From PCRC01 sp017848435 (GTDB taxonomy: Bacteria; Pseudomonadota; Gammaproteobacteria; Burkholderiales; Burkholderiaceae_C): a DNA stretch of 64,000 nt. The position numbers and the translations under genes are program-made. Shown here piece by piece: positions 47,033 to 54,887 of the stretch (position 1 is its first letter; every line of letters begins with the position of its first letter). Where the stretch lies: positions 310,001-374,000 of the forward strand of contig OZ260072.1 in assembly GCA_965284315.1 (NCBI GenBank), in the 5' to 3' direction. The notes below the pieces were generated by a model, which saw only the letters and a list, made by a program, of their open reading frames with translations, did no database searches and was not told where the DNA came from.

Positions 47033-48301
47033 TTGAAACTCACTGCATTGCGCTTGGCAGCGCTCGCAAAAAACCCCGTTCCTGGCAAACACACGGATGG
47101 CCAAGGTCTGTACCTGAAAGTCACCCCAGCGGGCGGAATGTACTGGCAATGGCGCGTGCGCACACCACGCGACACGGCTATTTCATATGGTACCTACCCC
47201 GAAGTTAGCCTGTCTGAGGCGCGAGAGCGCCACCGGCAAGCCCGTGAACAGCGCCGCAACGGGCTGGACCCTAACCTGGAAAAGCGCAAAGCCCGTGCAG
47301 CATTGGCCACGTCTCTGGCACACAACTTCGAAGCCATTGCGCGCGAATGGTTTGCCGTGCGCAAAGGGGAGTGGGCGCCCAAACACGCCGAGAAGGTCCT
47401 TTCCCGGCTCGAAAAAGACGTTTTCCCGCAGATCGGGCGCTTCCCTGTGACCGACGTCACCCCGCTTCTCCTGCTAGAAGCCATCCGCAAAATCGAGGCC
47501 CGTGGCGTGCATGAGACAGCCCACAGGGCACGCGACACGTGCAGCCAAGTCTTTCGATTTGCGATTGCGACCGGCCGCGCCCAAATCAACCCGGCAGCTG
47601 ACCTGCGCCAGGCTTTGAAGACGGCGCCACCGGTGAAACACATGCCGGCCGTGACAGACCCAGCGCACCTTGGCGGGGTGCTCAACAGCATTGAGCGGTA
47701 CAAGGGCAGCTATACCGTGCGCGCCGCCCTGGCACTCACCCCCATGCTGTTACTGCGGTCGGGTGAACTCCGATTCGGCCGCTGGGAGGAAATCGACCTA
47801 GAGGGCGCGCTGTGGACGATCCCTGGTGAACGCATGAAAGGTAAACAGACAGCCAAAGCGGCCAGCGCACCACCTCACCTCGTGCCACTGCCTCGACAGG
47901 CTGTGGAGATCCTGCGCGAGCTTCACGCTTACACCGGCCCGGATGGCCTGGTCTTCAAAAGCGAACGCGACCGGCAGCGAGCGATGAGCGAAAACACGGT
48001 GAACGTTGCGCTATGGGCGCTGGGGCTAAAGGGTGAACAAACCGGGCATGGCTTTCGCGCGACGGCGCGCACACTGCTAGCCGAGGTACTGAGCTTTGAT
48101 GACAACATCATTGAAGCCCAATTGGCGCACCGGGTGCGCGACAGCCTGGGCAGGGCTTACAACCGCACGCAGTTCGTCGCCCAGCGACGTCAAATGCTCC
48201 AAGCCTGGGCAGACTACCTCGACGGTCTAAAAACAGCGCCAGCGGCCTCGCAGCCCCCTTTGCCGGGCATCGGCAAAGGGGGCCATCTGCGGGCTGCGTA
48301 A
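47033..48301 (+). CDS. int: Tyrosine recombinase/integrase, P4 type
   Basis: 422 residues. N-terminal DUF4102-type arm-binding domain (GQGLYLKVTPAGGMYWQWRV, YPEVSLSEAR), a SAM-like core-binding domain about 100-190, then the catalytic domain with Arg242 (LLRSGELR), His339-x-x-Arg342 (GHGFRAT), His366 and Tyr376. Such integrases use tRNA 3' ends. The TTG start at 47033 is supported by a strong AAAGGAGG 5 bases upstream. It sits at the end of the element away from the intact tRNA. Confidence 0.95.
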   Translation: MKLTALRLAALAKNPVPGKHTDGQGLYLKVTPAGGMYWQWRVRTPRDTAISYGTYPEVSLSEARERHRQAREQRRNGLDPNLEKRKARAALATSLAHNFEAIAREWFAVRKGEWAPKHAEKVLSRLEKDVFPQIGRFPVTDVTPLLLLEAIRKIEARGVHETAHRARDTCSQVFRFAIATGRAQINPAADLRQALKTAPPVKHMPAVTDPAHLGGVLNSIERYKGSYTVRAALALTPMLLLRSGELRFGRWEEIDLEGALWTIPGERMKGKQTAKAASAPPHLVPLPRQAVEILRELHAYTGPDGLVFKSERDRQRAMSENTVNVALWALGLKGEQTGHGFRATARTLLAEVLSFDDNIIEAQLAHRVRDSLGRAYNRTQFVAQRRQMLQAWADYLDGLKTAPAASQPPLPGIGKGGHLRAA

Positions 48302-48650
48302 CGGTTCTACACTGCGGTAACGAAATGGAAGACCGTGGGGCGCTGCCCCACACCCCGCGTTCGCCACGTGGCAGGGGTGCTGGGGACGGCCTACGGCCTT
48401 AAACCCCAGCACCCCACCCACTGAACGTTTGTCGCTGCGGCGCAGCGTCAAGGGTTCGGCTTCGCCCCAGTCCTCGCAATCCTCACTCGTTCGCACTCGC
48501 TACGCTCGCTTGCGCTGCGACTTCCGGGTTGCTCCGGGCTGGCCCTTGACCCCGCCCCTTCGCTGAGTTGCTGTCAGGGCCAGATAACTAGCCAGCTCCA
48601 TTCATCTCAGCTCAAAGGTCAAACCGTCCCAATGGATTACAATTGCAACC
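48302..48650. other. 349-base gap with a 12-bp hairpin, after int
   Basis: Contains a perfect 12-bp stem (48374-48385 with 48404-48415) around an 18-base loop that itself holds GGCCTACGGCC. The rest is rich in short inverted motifs (CGCTGCGGCGCAGCG) and direct TCG-CTC repeats, plasmid-like in texture. The last 40 bases are the toxin gene leader. No gene seen. Confidence 0.5.
48374..48415. repeat. Long inverted repeat downstream of int
   Basis: GGGGTGCTGGGG and CCCCAGCACCCC, exact complements with an 18-base loop. No T-run; could end int transcription or be a replication or recombination structure. Confidence 0.6.
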
Positions 48651-48998
48651 ATGCACACAGTTGCCGAGTTGCCTGAGTTCATTCGGACGGCAGACAAGCT
48701 TCTCAGCGCCGCAGAGCGGCAAGACCTGGTTCAACACCTGGCCGCTCACCCCAAGCAGGGCGATCTAATGGAAGGCACCGGCGGCGTTCGCAAACTACGC
48801 TGGGGCAGAGGCAGTCAGGGGAAAAGCGGTGGCGTCCGAGTCATCTACTATTTTCACGACGAACTTATGCCCTTGTACCTGCTGACCCTGTTTGCCAAGG
48901 GCGATCGCACCAACCTAAGCAAGGCTGAGCGCAACGATCTCGCAGGCCTGGTCGACGTTCTGGTTGGTCTCTGGAAAGAGAAAGGACAGTCAAAATGA
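48651..48998 (+). CDS. RelE/HigB-type toxin of a type II toxin-antitoxin pair
   Basis: 115 residues. The pattern of a charged two-helix start (FIRTADKLLSAAERQDLVQHLA), GGVRKLRWGRG, GGVRVIYYF and LYLLTLFAKGDRTNLSKAE matches RelE-fold mRNA interferases of the HigB/RelE subgroup. The stop overlaps the start of an HTH gene in the toxin-first order usual for higBA. Expected to stabilise the element. Assignment is by family pattern. Confidence 0.85.
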   Translation: MHTVAELPEFIRTADKLLSAAERQDLVQHLAAHPKQGDLMEGTGGVRKLRWGRGSQGKSGGVRVIYYFHDELMPLYLLTLFAKGDRTNLSKAERNDLAGLVDVLVGLWKEKGQSK

Positions 48999-49282
48999 AT
49001 CACGCATACGAGAGCATCAAACGAGGTTTGCAGGAGGCCATTGCACACGCTCAAGGCCAGAGCGAAGGGGTTCGTGTCCACCGCCCTCGGCCCGTGGATG
49101 TGAAGGCATTGCGAGCCAAGGTAAACATGACGCAAAAGGAATTCGCTGCAAAGTTCGGCTTTTCCACGGCGACGCTGCGCCATTGGGAGCGTGGTGATCG
49201 CCAGCCCGTTGGCGCTTCCTTGGTGTTGCTCAACGTGATCGAGCGCAACCCGCGCGCAGTCATCAAAGCATTGACAGCCTGA
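48995..49282 (+). CDS. HigA/NadS-type HTH antitoxin
   Basis: 95 residues. Cro/C1-type helix-turn-helix: VKALRAKVNMTQKEFAAKFGFSTATLRHWERGDRQP (about residues 37-72). Overlaps the toxin gene by 4 bases (ATGA), so production is coupled. Expected to neutralise the toxin and repress the pair. Confidence 0.87.
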   Translation: MNHAYESIKRGLQEAIAHAQGQSEGVRVHRPRPVDVKALRAKVNMTQKEFAAKFGFSTATLRHWERGDRQPVGASLVLLNVIERNPRAVIKALTA

Positions 49283-49290
49283 CCCAGCCC

Positions 49291-49989
49291 TCAGCCCATG
49301 TGCTGCATCACCGCTCGGCCGATAAAGACCAGCGCGGACAGCACGGCAACAGCTCCGGTCATCACAAAAACCCAGCCAGCGGGTTCTGGTTCTTTGCCCC
49401 GCACCCGCTGCGGTTGGTCATCGGTGCGTGAGCACCAAGCTTTGTACCGTCCGGCAATCAGCCGGGCGCACTCGTGCGCATCGTGCTCGGAGGTGTGGAG
49501 TTCGCGTGCGGTGGCCATGCTCCATGCCATGGCCATGGTTTGCCAATCGGCCTGACCTGCCAAGTGCTCCGGAGGGTCGGATAAGTCGTAGAGAGACATG
49601 GTGGACACCCAAGTGCTTGACCGCACTGGCAACCCGGTGTCAGTGCAAGCGTCGAGCCGCGCTAACAACAAATAGTTGAGTGCAAAAAACGCGGCATCGT
49701 GACCGTGATAAACCTGCGGGTCGGCATGGTTCAGCAGCTGGTGTGCGCATTCGTGCAAATACACGGACAGGATTTGCGAGCGCTTGAAAAAATAGATTCG
49801 CGTAGATATACAAACACGAAAATCAGGTGCGTCGTCTGGGTGCTGCGCCCACCCCGACCACTTCCCCATGGGCCGGATTTCCACGGGGAACGGGTCCAGC
49901 CGCGCTATCTGCGCGGCTGGTTGAATAAGGCTGCGCAGCCAGGTGGCGGTGGCCACCTGCGCCGGTTGCACCTCGTAGATGGGGATCAT
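49291..49989 (-). CDS. Unknown protein with HExxH motif and C-terminal membrane anchor
   Basis: 232 residues, no family recognised. SVYLHECAHQLLNH places a zincin-type motif at His79-Glu80-x-x-His83, and a candidate third ligand lies shortly after in YHGHDAAFFALNYLL (His95 or His97), a spacing like SprT-type peptidases. A hydrophobic helix at about 206-226 would anchor the C-terminus, leaving the peptidase-like part probably cytoplasmic. Last gene of a three-gene minus-strand set; its ATG overlaps the preceding stop. Convergent with the antitoxin at 8 bases. Confidence 0.72.
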   Translation of the reverse strand: MIPIYEVQPAQVATATWLRSLIQPAAQIARLDPFPVEIRPMGKWSGWAQHPDDAPDFRVCISTRIYFFKRSQILSVYLHECAHQLLNHADPQVYHGHDAAFFALNYLLLARLDACTDTGLPVRSSTWVSTMSLYDLSDPPEHLAGQADWQTMAMAWSMATARELHTSEHDAHECARLIAGRYKAWCSRTDDQPQRVRGKEPEPAGWVFVMTGAVAVLSALVFIGRAVMQHMG

Positions 49990-50333
49990 TCGGCCTGCAT
50001 TTGGCGCTCGTGTTCCCAGCGATGTTTGACGACGGCTTGAGCCTCCCGCGTCGCCCGCATCAGCTCAAACCAGCCCGCCAGATAGCCGGATTTTTCAATG
50101 GCCGCACCGGCGGCCACCAGTTCATCGGTTTCGCCGTGGCCGGAGTAGTGAAAGACGCACTCCAGCAGCATCCGTTTGCCGCCACTGTCGAGGGCGTTAA
50201 GTGCATCCGCGAGCGGGTAAAGGTGGTAACTGGGGTCGTACAAGCTCATCAGGGCTTTTCTCATTTGCAGCGCGCCACCACTGTCGCCGCGCTGGTCGGC
50301 CCACTGGCGGGCTTTTTCGTAGACGTTGGTCAT
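49986..50333 (-). CDS. Hypothetical protein, 115 residues
   Basis: Begins MTNVYEKARQWADQRGDSG; mostly helical, with YDPSYHLYPLADALNALDSGGKRMLLECVFHYSGHG in the middle and a charged end (EAQAVVKHRWEHERQMQAE). No family recognised and no signal peptide. ATG 50333 is chosen because upstream sequence lacks coding bias and the preceding gene ends at 50348. Overlaps the HExxH gene start by 4 bases, so the two are probably made together. Confidence 0.65.
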   Translation of the reverse strand: MTNVYEKARQWADQRGDSGGALQMRKALMSLYDPSYHLYPLADALNALDSGGKRMLLECVFHYSGHGETDELVAAGAAIEKSGYLAGWFELMRATREAQAVVKHRWEHERQMQAE

Positions 50334-50347
50334 GACTTTTCTTTTTT

Positions 50348-50563
50348 TCAATGATGGAAGGACAGGTAAACACGGTGGTCGCGGATGCCACTGCACCAGT
50401 CCGCAAGCGCGCATGCGCCAATCTCATTGATCTCGGCGATCAGTCTGTTAAGTTCATCGAGGCTCAGTGAAAACGGGTCTGCCTGGTCGACCAGCGCGTC
50501 AATTTGGACCAGCCCGGTCATGGGCGGACGGCTGCTGAATGATGGTGAAGTGGCTCTGTTCAT
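50348..50563 (-). CDS. Hypothetical protein, 71 residues
   Basis: First gene of the three-gene cargo set. ATG 50563 has AAGGAAG 6-7 bases upstream. Acidic centre DPFSLSLDELNRLIAEINEIGA suggests a helix-rich small protein. No family recognised. The stop codon is 14 bases before the next start. Confidence 0.6.
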   Translation of the reverse strand: MNRATSPSFSSRPPMTGLVQIDALVDQADPFSLSLDELNRLIAEINEIGACALADWCSGIRDHRVYLSFHH

Positions 50564-50917
50564 GATGCTTCCTTTGCGCCTGTAGCGCGGTTGTTGGGCC
50601 ATTGGCCCGGGCTTGGAGGACTTGAAAATGCGTCCTCTCTCTCGGGCTCCCTCGCTCCCCCGGAGGGGGCGGGGGGGGGGGTGGTTATTAAAAGGAAAAT
50701 CGGGCTTTTCGCCCGTGTTCTTTCGTCCCCCCCAAGTGCCCCTCGAACGTCGTGGGGTCTTGGGGGGGACGAAGGGCGAAAAACCCGGTTTGCCTGAGGT
50801 TGGCGGGCGCCGCAACTGGCGTGACAACAAGCGAACAACGTGAGCGACTGGCGCGACAGTTGCAAGTCCCGACAACCGCACGACCGCGCAGCGGGTGTAC
50901 TGGGGGGCGCCGCCCGT
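50564..50917. other. 354-base gap with an 11-G tract and a very long inverted repeat
   Basis: An 11-base G run at 50671-50681 and a long interrupted inverted repeat 50701-50788 (see separate entry). The right-hand part around 50820-50917 has scattered short dyads. Several frames are open only because the sequence is GC-rich. No gene supported; it should contain the promoter of the three-gene cargo set. Confidence 0.5.
50701..50788. repeat. Long interrupted inverted repeat
   Basis: Inner arms 50722-50736 and 50759-50773 are exact 15-bp complements. Outer arms 50701-50714 and 50774-50788 are near-complementary (CGGGCTTTTCGCCC against GGGCGAAAAACCCGG), giving about 29 paired bases around a 22-base loop that can itself pair CCCC/GGGG. 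Origin, termination and structured-RNA roles are all possible. Confidence 0.65.
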
Positions 50918-51298
50918 TCAGCCGCGTGGGCGTTCACGCTCACGCTCTTCGGCCCCGCGCGCTGGCACAGACTCCCAGCCGCGACCGCTTTCAGCTGCGT
51001 GCGGAGATTTAGACCGCGAACAGTCTTTAAATTTGTACTCGAGCAAATTTAAAGTGCAATGTACAACATTAAATTTAGTGGATTCTTTTTTTTCAAATCC
51101 GCCGCCAGGTTTCGGCTTTGATATATCTTCGATTACTTCCGTGTAAAGCATCCAGGTCGCGTTCAGACAATGGGCACAAGGATTTTCTGCATAGTTTTTG
51201 AGAATTTTTTCATATTTTCCCGGATCAACTCCTTGTACTGAAGCGATATCTTTAGCAATTCGCAAAAACTCTGGTGTCAATGTAGAGGTATCAGACAT
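50918..51298 (-). CDS. Hypothetical protein with CxxC, 126 residues
   Basis: ATG 51298 has CAGGAG 5 bases upstream. Residues 1 to about 92 look like a folded helical domain (TPEFLRIAKDIASVQGVDPGKYEKILKNY) with NPCAHCLNATWMLY holding a CxxC. That part is clearly AT-richer than its surroundings. From about residue 93 the protein turns into an Arg/Glu/Gly-rich tail encoded by GC-rich sequence. No family recognised. Lies 17 bases after mobA, likely co-transcribed. Confidence 0.65.
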   Translation of the reverse strand: MSDTSTLTPEFLRIAKDIASVQGVDPGKYEKILKNYAENPCAHCLNATWMLYTEVIEDISKPKPGGGFEKKESTKFNVVHCTLNLLEYKFKDCSRSKSPHAAESGRGWESVPARGAEERERERPRG

Positions 51299-51315
51299 AA
51301 AGCTCCTGAAAAAAT

Positions 51316-52350
51316 TTAGCCTTGCGGCCGAGGTGGTGAGGATTGAAATTCGGGGCGCTGTTGAAATAACGCGGTAACAGTAGAGTTGACGCGATAGCGG
51401 TTTTCAGCCAAAGTTTTTTCGATTTTTGAGAGGGACAAGTCTCGGGAAATTGAGCTGCCAGCGAGCCATTCTTTTGCGCCTGCGCTTCGCAGTAAAACAC
51501 CCCGTACGCGACCGTTGTCGCTGGTGCTTGTAGTGATCTCGATGCCCGCCGCTTCGAGCTCGTTTTTGAGCTGCTCCGGGCTGCTTGACCGCGACAGTGC
51601 AGCACGCACTTTTGCAGGGTCAACGATCGGTGAAGCGGTTTCCCGGCGCTCGGCCCGGCGCTGTGCGTTTACGGCCTTGTCACCTGCCGCCGGTACGGCC
51701 GACACCGGCGGCTCGGGCAAACACAATTCAATTTCGATTTGTCGTAAATTGGCAGTCCATTTTTTCCAATTTTGAGAAAGCGAAACAACGCTGCCATCAG
51801 GTCGCACCCGGCTCACAAAAATATGCAAGTGAGGGTGCTCGGTGTCGTTGTGCTGAATAACAATGAATGAGCAATTCTTGAAACCATTTTTTTCGAGATG
51901 CATCATTGCCACCTTTTCGAGTTCGCGTTTTGTCGGTTTGCGGCCGGGATGCCAGGATAATATTTCATGTACCACGGACTCTTTCAAACCAGGCCGACGG
52001 CGTGCATCAATCAAAAATTCAGACAGCAAGCCACTTACCGTTCGTGAAAACAAATTCGAAACCAGAATCTCAAAATTCTTGTCTGGCCGCATGCCGTAAC
52101 CAAGGGCGCGGCGAAGTGCTGCGCGGCCGCGAATTCTTCGGCCGCTCTTTCGAATAATTGCGGGGCGCCGGGTCACCGCCGCCATCATCGTTTTTCTTGC
52201 CTCTACGCCAGCTCGACGGGCAGGCCGTGCAGGCTTGGACTTAGATTTTTTTTGAACCAGTTTTAAGGTGGCCGCTGTTACTTTTCGGAATGCTGCTTTT
52301 AATTCGCGCCGCGCGTTCTTCTGCCAAATTGATTCCTTTTCTGCTTTCAC
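51316..52350 (-). CDS. mobA: MobA-like relaxase (MOBP-type)
   Basis: 344 residues. Residues 1-80 are very Arg/Lys-rich. The nuclease domain follows: HEILSWHPGRKPTKRELEKVAMMHLEKNGFKN and the three-histidine metal motif IQHNDTEHPHLHIFVSRV (His167, His172, His174, His176). Layout resembles RK2 TraI. The position matching TraI's catalytic Tyr is Asn99 (NFEILVSNLF); the only tyrosine in the first half is Tyr85. GTG start overlaps the mobC stop (GTGA). C-terminal part about 230-320 is unrecognised. Confidence 0.82.
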   Translation of the reverse strand: MKAEKESIWQKNARRELKAAFRKVTAATLKLVQKKSKSKPARPARRAGVEARKTMMAAVTRRPAIIRKSGRRIRGRAALRRALGYGMRPDKNFEILVSNLFSRTVSGLLSEFLIDARRRPGLKESVVHEILSWHPGRKPTKRELEKVAMMHLEKNGFKNCSFIVIQHNDTEHPHLHIFVSRVRPDGSVVSLSQNWKKWTANLRQIEIELCLPEPPVSAVPAAGDKAVNAQRRAERRETASPIVDPAKVRAALSRSSSPEQLKNELEAAGIEITTSTSDNGRVRGVLLRSAGAKEWLAGSSISRDLSLSKIEKTLAENRYRVNSTVTALFQQRPEFQSSPPRPQG

Positions 52351-52769
52351 GATTCGCCTCGTTTTTTAATTTCCAGGGCAAGGTCATGAATTTTTCGGTC
52401 GAGCTGTTCGAAAAACGGGAGTAGTCCGGGTGCTTTTTTGAACACCTGCTCTATCCCCGACGGCGTATTGAGCACCCTGCTGATCTGGTTCACGTTGGTG
52501 CTCAAGCCGCGCAGCTGGGCCAGGATTTGGTCCAACTGGCCACCTGGCGTGATTCCGCGCGGCGCAGCAGGTGGCGGTGCGCCTGACAGCGCGCCGCGCA
52601 CAAAAACGGCCAGCGGTAGCCGAGCCCGGTGCGCCGCATCGGCCAGCGCGGCGTGCTCGGCCGGGGTCAGCCGAAGGGCGATGACCCGTCTGCGCCCTTC
52701 GAATTTTTCAGCCTGTTCGGTCACGGTGTCTCCTGTCTCTCCGGCCTTAGGCCGGGGCATCGCAGCCAA
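52347..52769 (-). CDS. mobC: MobC-like relaxosome accessory protein
   Basis: 140 residues. An RHH-like N-terminal part (RRRVIALRLTPAEHAALADAAHRARLPLAVFVRGAL) and the MobC signature LRGLSTNVNQISRVLN near residues 87-102. MobC proteins bind oriT and help the relaxase open the strand. Coupled to mobA; the oriT-like region lies just upstream of its start. Confidence 0.88.
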   Translation of the reverse strand: MAAMPRPKAGETGDTVTEQAEKFEGRRRVIALRLTPAEHAALADAAHRARLPLAVFVRGALSGAPPPAAPRGITPGGQLDQILAQLRGLSTNVNQISRVLNTPSGIEQVFKKAPGLLPFFEQLDRKIHDLALEIKKRGES

Positions 52770-52808
52770 CGGCTGCGTGCGGGGGCCGGGGGCGGAGCCC
52801 CGGCAAGC

Positions 52809-52870
52809 GCTTGTAGTAACTTGGTGACGCAGTCACTGAGTTACTACAAGCATGGCTTGCCTATACTGCG
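52809..52870. other. oriT: Candidate origin of transfer (oriT)
   Basis: Inverted repeat 52809-52828 / 52832-52851: 20-bp arms with two mismatches and a 3-base loop, followed 4 bases later by GCTTGCCTATACTGCG. TATACTGC differs by one base from the IncP-type nick core TATCCTGC. Located between mobC and the Rep-like gene, where oriT is expected. Confidence 0.6.
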
Positions 52871-52900
52871 GGGGCAGAGAGTTCGGCGCCTACTCGAGGC

Positions 52901-53854
52901 TTACTCAAGATCAAGCTCACCACCGTCTAGCCGTGCAACCAGAGCAGCAGCGACCTTAGGCGGCTGCAGCAGCCCGTCGCCGCCGCGCACCATGCCGCCG
53001 ACCTCAACAAGCCAGCGCCGCCCGCCCGCCCCTGGCTCGAGCAGGCTGCGGCCTGCGAGGATTTCTAGGCGCCCAAGCGCCTGAGCCTCCGGCGTCGGCG
53101 CCGCCGCCGCCGGGCCACTGGGAGTCAGGCAACCTTGGGCAGCTAGCTTGGCGAGGTGAACTGCCAGCGCTGCCTGGTTTCTGGCATTGGCTAGTGCAGT
53201 GGGCAGCTGCCCAGAGAGTAGGGCTAGCTGCTCGCCCCCCACCCCACTCGCCGCCCGAGCGAAGCGCTGGGCTGGGGCTTCTGCCAAGCCGAGCCCACGC
53301 CCCAGCTCCAGAAGATCTTGATGACCGATTTCCTCACCACCACCAGCCAGCGCCTGCGGCGCAGGCGCACCGCCGCGCGCGCGCGCGCGTGGTGGTTTTT
53401 GTATTGATAAATTGGTATTGGTTATCGACCGTTTTCCATCGATCGAAAACGGACGATGGCTCCCATCGTCCGAAACGGTCGATGGTTCTGTGGATAACTC
53501 TTGACCAAGCCAATATTTGGAAAGGTCAATGTCAAGCTGCCACGTGAAGAAATTTCTCCCTCCACCGAAACGTTTTGGATGGTCATGAGGAACAATTTTT
53601 TTATCACGCAGCTCATCCCTGACCCGCTTCCAGGCGCTCTGGCTGAGCCCGAGCGCCTGAATCAAATTAGAAACTGTGACAACCCAGCCACTTGGCCTGC
53701 CAGCAAAGTAAGCAAGGACAAACCTAGCCTTTTCACTCAGCTGTGTATCAAAAAAGATAGCATCAGGAACAATACTAAAAGCCCCTGGCGGGCGCCCAAG
53801 CGCTCTGACAATTGTTCCCTCGTTGTGCCCAGGCCGCTTTCTGGCGGCGCTCAT
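52901..53854 (-). CDS. Winged-helix protein, probable replication or regulatory protein of the element
   Basis: 317 residues. N-terminal winged helix: LSEKARFVLAYFAGRPSGWVVTVSNLIQALGLSQSAWKRVRDELRDKKIV (about residues 38-88), like helix-turn-helix domains of phage and plasmid Rep proteins. A middle linker is rich in Arg/Gly/Ala and the C-terminal half in Ala/Leu/Gly. ATG 53854 overlaps the stop of the preceding small gene (ATGA). Replication initiation is inference from context. Confidence 0.65.
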   Translation of the reverse strand: MSAARKRPGHNEGTIVRALGRPPGAFSIVPDAIFFDTQLSEKARFVLAYFAGRPSGWVVTVSNLIQALGLSQSAWKRVRDELRDKKIVPHDHPKRFGGGRNFFTWQLDIDLSKYWLGQELSTEPSTVSDDGSHRPFSIDGKRSITNTNLSIQKPPRARARGGAPAPQALAGGGEEIGHQDLLELGRGLGLAEAPAQRFARAASGVGGEQLALLSGQLPTALANARNQAALAVHLAKLAAQGCLTPSGPAAAAPTPEAQALGRLEILAGRSLLEPGAGGRRWLVEVGGMVRGGDGLLQPPKVAAALVARLDGGELDLE

Positions 53855-54063
53855 GACACCACCTCGTCGAGATTCAGCTTCAACCCCCTGACCTTTGCCC
53901 ACTCCCCCAAAATCTCGAGGTCTACCCACAACTCGCGCGTGCGGCCCTCCGGGCCGACCCGGCTCAGCCACGGCCAGCGCCTCGCGCAGTGACTGTTGTA
54001 AATTGATTGAATGGTGAAAGGCAACAAGTGCGCCACACGGACCAATGTCACCTGCCTGCTCAT
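53851..54063 (-). CDS. Small HTH-like protein
   Basis: 70 residues. VRVAHLLPFTIQSIYNSHCARRWPWLSRVGPEGRTRELWVDLEILGEWAKVRG resembles short helix-turn-helix regulators or excisionases with a DNA-contacting helix before a wing-like GPEGRTRELWVD strand. Exact family not recognised. Both ends overlap neighbours by 4 bases, so three regulator genes form one coupled unit. Confidence 0.65.
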   Translation of the reverse strand: MSRQVTLVRVAHLLPFTIQSIYNSHCARRWPWLSRVGPEGRTRELWVDLEILGEWAKVRGLKLNLDEVVS

Positions 54064-54275
54064 AGCTGCTCCCCTTGGGAGACCCTGGCCACCAGCTGGT
54101 CTATATCTTCAACCCGCCAGGCAACCACCCCGGCGCTGAGGCGCACAGACTGAGGGTACTTGCCAGCTCGAACACCCGCCCACCAGGTGGCGCGAGAAAC
54201 CGGAAAACGCGCCAGCACGGCAGGCAGGCGATGAAACCCGGCGCGCTGCGCCGGAAATTCTGATGATGTGGACAC
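54060..54275 (-). CDS. alpA: AlpA-family regulator (excisionase-like)
   Basis: 71 residues. RLPAVLARFPVSRATWWAGVRAGKYPQSVRLSAGVVAWRVEDIDQLVARV is the AlpA/MerR-like winged HTH typical of P4-type elements, where it promotes excision or integrase expression. GTG 54275 is chosen because GGAG stands 7 bases upstream. First of the regulator unit facing leftward. Confidence 0.82.
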   Translation of the reverse strand: MSTSSEFPAQRAGFHRLPAVLARFPVSRATWWAGVRAGKYPQSVRLSAGVVAWRVEDIDQLVARVSQGEQL

Positions 54276-54763
54276 GGATAGGCTCCTGCCCCCGGCGCAA
54301 CTGCAAGGGCAGAAAGTGCGCACCGCCCCCAGCCAGGTTGACTCTGGCCAGGCTGACCATTTGCCAAAAACGGTCGCGGGGTGTGTGCCCCAGCAGTGAA
54401 CCTCAGCGGATGTCTCACTTCACAGTGTGGTAATCACTCAAATGAGGATTCCGGCAAGCTTTTGCATGTGGGTTGCACATCCCACATTTTGGCCTGCCGG
54501 CCCGTGAAGGCCCGCCTCGTGCGCCCCGTTGTCCGTTACCAACTACTGGCGCCCGCATGCTGTATCAGATCCAAAAAGGACTGCCGCGTACACGGCAGAT
54601 GGGCTTTATTTTTTACACCAGCCGATTACTCTGCGCCAATGCCCACTCCGGCCAGATACTCCAGTCTTCGCCCAGGTTAGAGGGTGTTGCGCTTGGCATT
54701 CCCCAGACTAACTTTGCATACCTGACTCAGCAAGTTTGGCACAGGCACAGAAAGGATGCAAGT

Positions 54764-54793
54764 CGATCCGACACGGTCAGACCCGATCAGACA
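54764..54793. repeat. Three tandem 10-bp direct repeats, set 1
   Basis: CGATCCGACA, CGGTCAGACC and CGATCAGACA in direct succession, so the shared CGRTCMGACM recurs once per helical turn. About 195 bases from the right attachment repeat. Confidence 0.65.
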
Positions 54794-54887
54794 ACAGCAG
54801 TGACCTAGCTCGATGGAGGGAAAAAATTTACCTCACCACCCGCTTTCCCCCTTTCCCCCATGTTTTCCCCCCATAGGGAGTGAACTG

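Noticed and set aside
48421..48540. Possible short CRISPR-like repeats after the integrase
   Set aside because: Short TCGC-rich motifs recur but with no regular spacing or unique spacers.
54381..54808. Overlapping 99- and 111-residue frames in the element's right end
   Set aside because: No ribosome site, no recognisable protein, and they run through the 10-bp repeat region.
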